Shown: one piece after another, positions 6,244-13,800 of the stretch
Layout of the letters: the number at the start of each line of letters is the position of its first letter
Numbering within the stretch: the first letter of the stretch is position 1
From: Entamoeba histolytica HM-1:IMSS
Taxonomy: Eukaryota; Evosea; Mastigamoebida; Endamoebidae
Assembly (NCBI RefSeq): GCF_000208925.1
Contig: NW_001915217.1
Coordinates: 1 to 14,282, forward strand
Direction of reading: 5' to 3'
Length of the DNA stretch: 14,282 nucleotides
Translations under genes and position numbers: made by a program
The notes under the pieces: generated by a model
The model's database searches: none
What the model saw: only the letters and a program-made list of their open reading frames with translations
Told to the model about the DNA's origin: nothing

Positions 6244-6987
6244 TTATTTATTATAAAATTTAACTGTTCCATTTATTGTTTTAAAATGATTAATTTTATC
6301 ATCATCAGGTGATACTCTAAGTAATACCTTTTCATAATCAGTACGTTTATCACTTATTCCCCATTGTTTTAATTGTTTATAAACATTCTTCATTACTTCA
6401 AATCTCTCTTGTCCGCTTTGTACTTTATTAAAATGAGGTTGTTTATATAAATATTGATGTAATCCTCTTCTTTCAAAATCAGATGGTTTAAAGATAGTAC
6501 CTTTATTATCACTTCTGTTTGTTCTTGCACCAATATGAATTTTATGATAATAATCTTTGGATGAATGAGTAGTAATAGCTTCTGGTACTAGAATATCTTG
6601 CAACTTTTCATATCTTCTTACTACATTTGGTTCAAATGCAACATCTTCAATTCTCTTCCATAATTCAGGTGGTAATACACTTCTAATATATGCTTGATTA
6701 TTATTCAATCGTTCTAAATCATCATCTATATCAGTAACAATTTTTCTCTTTCTACGTGGTTCTTTTTCATCTAATGTTTCTTTTCTATTTGGTCGAGGTG
6801 GAGTATAATACATCCCTTGTTTATTATTCTGTAATATACCACTCATATACATGGAAGTATTAAATGGTTTATATTGCTGTCGAGTACTTCTTGGTATTCC
6901 ATTATAATTAAATCGAATTGAACCATATGAACCATATCTTCTTTTATGGAGATTTAATCGTTGTTTTCTCTTCTTAACCAAACACAT
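6244..6987 (-). CDS. Basic protein with GSYG N-terminal motif, possible minor structural protein
   Basis: A 247-aa, strongly basic protein that I do not recognise. It starts with a Lys/Arg-rich run (residues 5-17) and KRRYGSYGSI at 15-24, closely matching KRKWGSYGNI of the 494-aa protein. A second basic cluster (Arg-Arg-Lys-Arg-Lys) lies near 78-82. Residues 95-247 appear to be a folded, aromatic-rich domain. It lies 12 nt downstream of the 74-aa membrane protein gene on the same strand, so the two may share a transcript. Its stop abuts that of the 106-aa gene. The basic N-terminus suggests genome or capsid association. That is inference. Confidence 0.78.
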   Translation of the reverse strand: MCLVKKRKQRLNLHKRRYGSYGSIRFNYNGIPRSTRQQYKPFNTSMYMSGILQNNKQGMYYTPPRPNRKETLDEKEPRRKRKIVTDIDDDLERLNNNQAYIRSVLPPELWKRIEDVAFEPNVVRRYEKLQDILVPEAITTHSSKDYYHKIHIGARTNRSDNKGTIFKPSDFERRGLHQYLYKQPHFNKVQSGQERFEVMKNVYKQLKQWGISDKRTDYEKVLLRVSPDDDKINHFKTINGTVKFYNK

Positions 6988-6999
6988 TAAAATAAAAAG

Positions 7000-7224
7000 T
7001 TAATTAGGAATTAAAGTTTTTACTACTTCTAATACTTCTTCTACTGCATTCATAACATTCCCTTGTCTTCTACTTTCAAAAAATGCAAAGAAACAACTCG
7101 CTATTAATAATATACATGATAATAGAAGCATGACTATTTTACGGATAATATTCCATGTACTTTCTTTAAACACCCCTTCTGTACATTTAGACGAGTGATT
7201 AGAATCACTGGAGTCTGCACTCAT
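7000..7224 (-). CDS. Small single-pass membrane protein
   Basis: A 74-aa protein with a Ser/Asp-rich N-terminus (residues 1-12), an uninterrupted hydrophobic segment about 26-49 (Ile/Val/Leu/Cys/Phe-rich), then Glu-Ser-Arg-Arg and a short amphipathic C-terminal helix (55-72). There is no cleavable signal peptide. The single span with a basic residue pair after it suggests a type II or tail-proximal membrane protein. Small proteins of this kind in viruses often act as viroporins or in envelopment or release, but nothing here proves that. The start is supported by GATGAACT and ATTCA motifs upstream. It is followed by the 247-aa gene after 12 nt. Confidence 0.75.
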   Translation of the reverse strand: MSADSSDSNHSSKCTEGVFKESTWNIIRKIVMLLLSCILLIASCFFAFFESRRQGNVMNAVEEVLEVVKTLIPN

Positions 7225-7257
7225 ATTATGAATTATTCAGTTCATCTTTATATTCAT
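7225..7257. promoter_or_regulatory. Divergent promoter between membrane protein and second jelly-roll gene
   Basis: On the minus strand GATGAACT (7239-7246) and ATTCA (7229-7233) precede the ATG at 7224, matching the Entamoeba GAAC and initiator elements. On the plus strand ATTCA occurs at 7235-7239 and 7252-7256 before the ATG at 7258. No TATTTAAA box is present for either gene, so the elements must lie within the opposing coding sequences or be absent. Confidence 0.5.
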
Positions 7258-8088
7258 ATGATTCATTCTAGAAATAACTGTCCTAATAATACACATGAAG
7301 TAGAATTTGTATTTAATACACCAATTGAAGTTAAACTAAATAAAGGAATGGGAGTATATACAACTTCTCTTTTTGATTTACTCTTCAATAACACAAATTA
7401 TAAATCATTCTGTAATTATTTTAAAAGAGTTAAAATATTTAAAGCATTGATTAGTCTCTCAATAGGAGAAATAAATGTAGAAGAAATTGGATTAAATTTT
7501 CCTATTGTTAGTACTACATGGTTTCCGACATATATTCGTTCCAATATTGATCAAGACACTGCTGATGACAAAGATATAAATAAAGTAATTAATATGATTA
7601 ATTCAAGTACTCACTTACAACAACAAGTCTATTATCCAGGTGGAGCATTTCAAATTAATAGTATTATTAAAGCTATGACATTACAAGAACAAAACTATTA
7701 TGGACCTACTAGAGTAGAAGGATATTGGAAATATGATTCACCTGAACTTCAACCATTTACAAATGAAAATGTAAGTATTCCTTTTTATCCATGGTACTTC
7801 ATAGGAGTAGAAACACCAAATAACAATGATAATAAAAGTATTAAATTTAATTGTCAATGGTATATCACTGTTCATTTTGATAGATATATTTGCACTCCAA
7901 TAGTAGAAGAACAAACAATGAATTTACTTGATTTAAATGTCAATTTAACTAATGAAGAAATCAAACAAAGAGAAACACTCACATATCAAGCAGAAAACAA
8001 TTCAGCATATGAAAAAGTAACTATAGCATTTCCAGAAAAAGAAGAATCTACATTTATTTTAATTATAAAAGATAAACAATTATATTAA
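7258..8088 (+). CDS. Second CRESS-like jelly-roll (capsid-like) protein
   Basis: A protein of about 276 aa. ATGs at 7228 and 7258 are both possible. 7258 is preferred because an ATTCA motif directly precedes it and 7228 leaves only 3 nt to the divergent gene. The frame to 7195 opens with GTG. The body is beta-rich and follows the order seen in circular-Rep virus capsids: an early TTSLFDLL-(10)-YKSF-YFKRVKI block (35-60), a central PGGAFQINSIIK segment (127-138), an aromatic YW-YDSPELQPF region, then FYPWYFIGV (176-184) and CQWYITVHFDRY (199-210). Unlike the 507-aa capsid it has no Arg-rich N-terminus, so it may be a minor capsid, penton-like or spike-base protein. The fold assignment is by pattern only. 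The next gene begins 20 nt downstream. Confidence 0.7.
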   Translation: MIHSRNNCPNNTHEVEFVFNTPIEVKLNKGMGVYTTSLFDLLFNNTNYKSFCNYFKRVKIFKALISLSIGEINVEEIGLNFPIVSTTWFPTYIRSNIDQDTADDKDINKVINMINSSTHLQQQVYYPGGAFQINSIIKAMTLQEQNYYGPTRVEGYWKYDSPELQPFTNENVSIPFYPWYFIGVETPNNNDNKSIKFNCQWYITVHFDRYICTPIVEEQTMNLLDLNVNLTNEEIKQRETLTYQAENNSAYEKVTIAFPEKEESTFILIIKDKQLY

Positions 8089-8108
8089 TTAACTCATTTT
8101 TATCATTC

Positions 8109-8885
8109 ATGTCTATCATTAACAAGACAACAAAACAAGAAACTTTAATAAGAAAAGATGAATTAAATAAAAATACATTCAAAGTAACAGTAAATACAGA
8201 TGATATAACTATCGAAACAACTACAAATGGAATAACAACATTCACCAGTGAAAATTACATTGACAGTATTCAATTAATCACTCAAGTACCTGAACCAAAA
8301 ATCCAAACAAAAGCAGTTACTATTACTGAAAATGGTTCATACACTATAAGTCCAGATGATAATCTTGATGCACTTGATCATGTTTATGTCACTACAAATG
8401 TACCACAATATAAAATAGATTCTATGAGAGTATATCAAAATGGAATTCAAAATATAATAACAGTAGCACCAGAAATAATATATGTCACAGAACATAACAC
8501 CGATATTACAGACCTAATAGAAGCAGATGCAAAATTACACAAATTCACAAGTAACTCAGAAACTTATGACTACTTAAGAATTACAGAAAAAGGAAATTAT
8601 CAATATATAGTATTTAAATTTAATGTAGTCAATGGTTTATATGTATCAGAAATAGAAATAAACACTCCTGCTGTTACAAACAAATATACAATAACATATA
8701 TATTAAAATTAAATACAGAATGTAACAATAGTGGTCTTCTTTATTTTTGTAAAGGAACAACTATAGAAGAAACAACCACTCTACTTTGTTATAATTCGGA
8801 ATATGCTCGTACTGAAGAGGGTAAGCAAGACCCTGCAATAATACTATACTCATCTCTACTTTCAGAAAACTTCCCAATAAAATAA
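8109..8885 (+). CDS. Beta-rich fibre-like protein with bacterial/phage tail-type repeat
   Basis: A 258-aa, Thr/Asn/Ile-rich, almost wholly beta protein. Residues about 66-99 carry a pattern well known from Firmicutes phage tail and surface proteins: a TVTITENGTYT-like strand (here VTITENGSYTISPDDNL) followed by DALDHVYVTTNVP. Only one full unit is seen. A possible degenerate second half runs from about 100. The C-terminal part (150-258) may be a separate beta domain. It lies 20 nt after the second jelly-roll gene on the same strand, with an ATTCA motif overlapping the ATG, and converges on the capsid gene with 11 nt between stops. The context suggests a spike or attachment role. The repeat suggests acquisition from a gut bacterium or phage. 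Function is inferred, not shown. Confidence 0.75.
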   Translation: MSIINKTTKQETLIRKDELNKNTFKVTVNTDDITIETTTNGITTFTSENYIDSIQLITQVPEPKIQTKAVTITENGSYTISPDDNLDALDHVYVTTNVPQYKIDSMRVYQNGIQNIITVAPEIIYVTEHNTDITDLIEADAKLHKFTSNSETYDYLRITEKGNYQYIVFKFNVVNGLYVSEIEINTPAVTNKYTITYILKLNTECNNSGLLYFCKGTTIEETTTLLCYNSEYARTEEGKQDPAIILYSSLLSENFPIK

Positions 8886-8896
8886 TTCTAATTAAT

Positions 8897-10420
8897 TTAA
8901 GCACTAATAAGTTTTTGGTTATCATTTGAAAACAATCCAGTAACAAATGTTTTACTAACAAGTACAACTGGATTCAATACTCCATTTCCTACTGTTCCAG
9001 CAACAACTGGTAATGCACCTGAAGCAATAGTAACTGCCATATCTTCAACTGTTCCACTATAAGCATATAAAAGAGATCCAACTACATCAGTTGATGAACC
9101 AGTAGTACTTTTAACATTAATTTTAACTTCTGAATTAGCACCAGTAGAAGTATCAGGTAAGTTAATTCCATAAATATCAAATACATTACTTGCAAAAACA
9201 TAAGTATTACCATCAGTTGAAATAGTAACAGTATGTGCATTAGTATTAGCATTACCAAATAAATAAGCAGAAATATTATATCCTTTTACTCCAGCACCAA
9301 GAGTACCAGCAGTAGCAAATACAACTAAACGTACTCTCATAACACTCGAACTACCTCCACTAATAACTAAATTTTGATTACTTTGAGATGGTTCAATTCC
9401 ACTAAATTTGTCATAATTCAAATCTATAGCATTAACTTGTGAAATTCCTGCATTATAAAATATATTATTCAAATACATCTTAAATGAATCAACAGTCCAA
9501 GTATTAGAAGAAGAAGATAATTGTCCACCTGTTGTTTGTACCATTGATGTATAAATTGGATTATCTGTAGTAACAACACCACCATTGTTAGTTGTAGTCA
9601 TACTAACTGGAATCATTGCATTATTTGTACCTGATGCAACTGTACCAGCATTAGTATTAGCATAACCAAGTGAATTAGCAGCAGGTGTTGGAATAACATC
9701 AAGTGTACTTTTTCTCAATCCTCTAAGTGAAACAACCCATGACCATGTTAAATTAAATACAAGTGTTTGACATGTAGCTGTTTGATTTCCTAAAAGAACA
9801 GAAAGTAAGAAATCAGGATTCCAAGCAGCATATAAAGTAGATTCAGTTAATACTTCAGCAGTCTTTACTGTTGGAAGATAAATACTCTTCTCTTGTAATG
9901 ATGAAGCAACAAGTCTTCTTGTTATTCCCCATCTTGCACCAGGATAATATGCTCTACTCACTGCACTTGAATATGAACTCACTTGATAAGGACCTGGTAC
10001 TATTGGTACATTACTTAATACACCTTGTCCTTCTTGTGTTACTTGACTTGCTACTGCTTTATCTATACCATTTCTATCCCATGCAGTAATAACATTAGGA
10101 AATGTCATTGCAGCTTGACCAAATGTATTGTAAACAATTTCAGCTGACACTGACACTCCATCTATTTTAAATTGATCATACATTCCAGCATAATATTGGA
10201 AGAATTCCGTGCCGCAAAGCAATTTAGTAACATTCCTTACAGTTGTAGCACCATTAGTATTTGCTGGAATAGCTAATTGTACTGTTTCAGTAGCATTCAA
10301 CACTACTTGAGTTGAATCTCTTTGTTGAAAAGCAGCTTTTAAATTCCCAGCCATAGTACTTCTTAAATTTCTTCTCGTTGAAGTTGGTCTAGTAGCCGTG
10401 GCTCTTCTTGTACGTCTCAT
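8897..10420 (-). CDS. cap: Major capsid protein, CRESS-type single jelly-roll
   Basis: A 507-aa protein. The N-terminal 20 residues are Arg-rich (MRRTRRATATRP...), typical of ssDNA-packaging capsid arms and of nuclear import signals. A jelly-roll of the CRESS type follows: YYAGMYDQFKIDGVSVSAEI (76-95), ITAWDRNG (111-118), an YYPGARWGITRRL strand region (158-170) and FNLTWSWVVSLRGL (222-235). Residues about 245-507 are Gly/Ser/Thr/Asn/Val-rich and beta, probably an extra surface domain, which makes it longer than typical circovirus-like capsids. Codon use and composition (more C, G and Ala codons) differ from neighbouring genes. It is transcribed towards the fibre gene and opposite to rep. A TATTTAAAC box lies upstream. 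Confidence 0.85.
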   Translation of the reverse strand: MRRTRRATATRPTSTRRNLRSTMAGNLKAAFQQRDSTQVVLNATETVQLAIPANTNGATTVRNVTKLLCGTEFFQYYAGMYDQFKIDGVSVSAEIVYNTFGQAAMTFPNVITAWDRNGIDKAVASQVTQEGQGVLSNVPIVPGPYQVSSYSSAVSRAYYPGARWGITRRLVASSLQEKSIYLPTVKTAEVLTESTLYAAWNPDFLLSVLLGNQTATCQTLVFNLTWSWVVSLRGLRKSTLDVIPTPAANSLGYANTNAGTVASGTNNAMIPVSMTTTNNGGVVTTDNPIYTSMVQTTGGQLSSSSNTWTVDSFKMYLNNIFYNAGISQVNAIDLNYDKFSGIEPSQSNQNLVISGGSSSVMRVRLVVFATAGTLGAGVKGYNISAYLFGNANTNAHTVTISTDGNTYVFASNVFDIYGINLPDTSTGANSEVKINVKSTTGSSTDVVGSLLYAYSGTVEDMAVTIASGALPVVAGTVGNGVLNPVVLVSKTFVTGLFSNDNQKLISA

Positions 10421-10438
10421 TTATTTCAATAACTCAGT

Positions 10439-10462
10439 TGAATCTAAATTCGAGTTTAAATA
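10439..10462 (-). promoter_or_regulatory. Promoter of the capsid gene
   Basis: On the minus strand TATTTAAAC (10454-10462) precedes the capsid ATG at 10420 by 33 nt, and GATTCA lies at 10439-10444. The box-initiator spacing is shorter than in B1, so the initiator may be a different site. Confidence 0.55.
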
Positions 10463-10559
10463 GCTGAAGCTTATTTGATACATAATATATGATGGATAAT
10501 GATATCCTGTATTAAAATGATGTATAAACCCGTAAGAAATTAAATAATCGTTTTAGTCG

Positions 10560-10639
10560 TAATCATAAGGTGAAGAGGATCACAGTAACACAGTGAATGG
10601 GATGACTGAACCTGATTATGATTAAAAAAGATTTTTAAT
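10560..10639 (+). ncRNA. Candidate small structured RNA (C/D snoRNA-like) with T-run terminator
   Basis: TAATCATA (10560-10567) can pair with TATGATTA (10617-10624), closing a loop of about 50 nt. Just inside the 5' strand is GGTGAAGA, close to a C box (RUGAUGA). Just inside the 3' strand is CTGA (10612-10615), a D box. ATGACTGA earlier could hold C'/D'-like elements. An 8-bp hairpin with TTTTT (10621-10639) follows and would suit RNA polymerase III termination. The region is conspicuously richer in G and C than its surroundings and contains no ORF. It lacks tRNA features. Assignment is tentative. Confidence 0.25.
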
Positions 10640-10702
10640 GCTAAAAGGGTCGTAAACTTCCATTATCAATACATCTATTATCATTAATCCTTCATCATTA
10701 AT

Positions 10703-10793
10703 TTGTGACTGACCGATGACGTGTCAAATTGTATAATAATTATTGTGACTACAATAATTATTATACAATTGCCACGTCAGCTGTCAGTCACAA
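10703..10793. repeat. Long hairpin, candidate replication origin
   Basis: A 44-nt arm (10703-10746) is nearly the reverse complement of 10751-10793, with only 4 nt (GACT) between. The 20 bp next to the loop pair perfectly, and the outer half (TTGTGACTGAC / GTCAGTCACAA) pairs with a few mismatches. It lies upstream of the capsid gene. If the element is circular, it falls between the 5' ends of cap and rep, where ambisense CRESS viruses keep their origin. No canonical NANTATTAC nonamer is present, so a decayed foldback or MITE-like element is an alternative. Confidence 0.85.
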
Positions 10794-10843
10794 TGGGTTA
10801 TAAACCATTTATATTTAAAGTAGAGTATTATACAATTATAAGA
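10794..10843 (+). promoter_or_regulatory. Orphan TATTTAAAG promoter-like site
   Basis: A short imperfect hairpin (TGGGTTATAAACCA) is followed by TATTTAAAG at 10812-10820 and an ATG at 10843, 22 nt away. The spacing matches genuine promoters in this window. The ATG opens only 17 codons. A long purine-rich tract follows that could be a decayed charged-protein gene. Confidence 0.35.
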
Positions 10844-13800
10844 TGAATAAAATATTACAAAGAAACCAAATTAGAATGAATATAAGAATCAGATAGAGAA
10901 AGATAAGAATAAGAAAATGAAATATGAAAAGAATGAGATAATATAGAGATGAAAGAAAAAGGATAAACAAAAAGGAGAATAATATATAATAGAAATAAAA
11001 GAAGAAAAATGATAATAAAATGATAGAAGCAGAAAATAAGAAAATAACAAACAAATAATGAATAATTGGAATGATAAAGATATATACAAGTAAATGAAAT
11101 AGTTTTATAAAAATAAAGATAAAAGATGATAGAAGAAAATAAAAATCAAGAAGGAAGTAGAAAATGATATTAATTACAATAAAAATATTAACACTATCAT
11201 TTTCATTTATTAAATTAACATTTAAATAGATATTTAATTTTTATTTATTTGATATTATTCTTTAACTTGTATTTGTTTATTTTGTTCATGTTGTATTGAT
11301 ATCTATTTATTCTCTTATATTCTCTACATATTATTTCATTAACGATGTATTATTATTTATATCTTTTATCATTATTTATTTTTAATTTTATATTCTTTTC
11401 TTCTTCTTTCTTATTGTTTTTTATTTATTCAATTTATTGTAATTATTATTGAATTACTTTTATTTTATTCTGTTAATTTGTTTTATTTTATCTTTTTATT
11501 ATTTTCATTTCTATTGTTGTTTATTTTCATTTTATTCATTCTATTATTTCATATTTATTTTCTATTTTCTTATTTACAAATAATAAATCATTTCATTTCT
11601 TATTCTATGTAATTATTGGTTTGCTCATTTCATATAATTATATTATTTTCTTGAATTAATTTCATTGTTTATATTCATTTCTTTTATATTATTATTCTTC
11701 ATTATTTTATTTGTCATTTTCTTTTCTTTCTCTTAATATCATTATTATTTCTCATCATTTCTTGTTTATTTTCATGATATTAATTAATTATTCTTCATCA
11801 ATTATGATTATGTCATTTCTGATTATATTAATCAATTTTATTTTGATTATATTTGTTGTTAAATGAGAATTGGTTATGATTGTTATAAATATGATAAAAT
11901 ATAATGACACGATTGTTGTTATTATTTGTTTGATAATGATTATAATTATATTCATGTTATATCATCTATTTTCATTTGTTTATGTGAATTATTTTATGTG
12001 ATTTTCATGTCATTCATGTGTTATATAAATAAACAATTTAAGATTAAAATTAAATAATGATGTATCAAAATTATTATGATGAAACAGAAATATGAATAGT
12101 TTTATTTAAATCTAGATAAATTAATAATAATCAAAATTATATTTTTCTTTAGTTGAAGAAGTACAAAAATGTTGATTTAAACAAGGAGAATATACAACTG
12201 TTTTTTGAAATGTAATAAACAATGTCATTGGCATTGTATAATCATTTGAACGTGAAATATAGTTACGAGTGAATGTTTGATTAATTTTATCATGAACATG
12301 AAATACTTAAATATAACATATTTTAAAGTTAATTTCAATTTACTTCATTTGTTTTCTTATTACATTTATTTCTTATTTACGTTTAATTAAAAAAATCTTC
12401 ATTATATTATTTTATTCACATTTATATTATTCCATGAATCAGTTGTATAAATATTCTTGATTATTTAAAATGTATTTCTTGTTTGTTTTTACATAATATA
12501 TTTGAATTATTATTATATCTTTCATCAATCAATAGAATTTATATGTATTTCATGTTTAATCTATTTCTCACATATTGTTCTATTCAAACAATTTATTCAT
12601 TTAATTTCATATAAATCATAAAATAATAACTTAATGCATTTATATGTTATTTTATTTATAATAATTGTTTTTGTGTTGTTCAATACTCATTTTTATTTCT
12701 TATCTCATACCAAAATAATATTGTTCATTAGTAGTGATAATATTCTCTTCTTTTCTTTCATTTTGATATGAATTTAATATTCTGTGTTTCTATTTCTTTC
12801 ATTTTAGAATTAATGATTTAATTCAAACAAACAACTAGTTTGATTTGATAGAGATTGAAATTGTTATTGAAGAAGAGATAATTAAATGAAATAACTCATA
12901 TTGTTGAACTTATGTTGCAGTTATTCTTTCTGAACATTCATTTGTTGAATATTTCAACATCATTCTTCACTAATTATTATATTTTATTACAAAATGTTAT
13001 AACAAAGAAAAAATATGAAGAATAAACAAAACATCAATGAAACAAACAATAACTTAAAAACATTCAAAAATATAAAAATATGATGAGTTAAGAAATGATA
13101 ATTCTATAATTATTACTTTTTCTTTGACTTTTCTTTTAATTAACATTAATTATACTTTAATGAAAACACAAATAGAATGAATGACAATAATAATAACAAA
13201 ATTAATGAAAAACATGAAGAAATTCAAATATAATAAAGAAGTTTGTCATGTTAAAACACCATTGAAAGAATGAAGAAAATTCATAATAAAATGAATTAAA
13301 AAAGAAATTAAAAAAATGAAGAAAATATAAAACACATTCTCATCAAATATAACCATTTTACAAATAAAGAAATGAAATATAAATTTATTGAAGAATGAAA
13401 TAAGTTAATTGAACAAAAATAACATTTATGTTACAATAAATAAATTATCTAATACATACAAATTTGATGATGAGAAAGTAAAAATACATTTCAATATGAA
13501 TTAATGTTAATGATACAGATATTGAAGATATTATTTGTTTTATTTTGAATGAATTAAATGAATAAAAATGAAAATATTTAATAATTAACAATTAATTCAA
13601 TACATTGAATGAAGAAATGGAGAAGATATAAAAATGAAACAAATCTTAATACAATAAGTGTTTTGATTTATGAAATATTGAATAAATATGTGATAAATCG
13701 ATTATATTTATTTCATTTGTTTTAGTTAATTTAACAAAAGAAGAAAACAATATTACATTTTAATTCAAACAATTTCCATTGTATTTTATATATACAATTA

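Noticed and set aside
10556..10630. tRNA gene
   Set aside because: There is no T-loop GTTC-like box, no acceptor/anticodon cloverleaf, and the stem arrangement does not fit.
10747..10750. Canonical CRESS nonanucleotide in the hairpin loop
   Set aside because: The loop is only GACT and no NANTATTAC-like sequence is present.
10836..11089. Minus-strand Phe/Ile/Leu-rich frames in the purine-rich tract
   Set aside because: They are low-complexity translation of a T/C-rich strand with no protein-like pattern.
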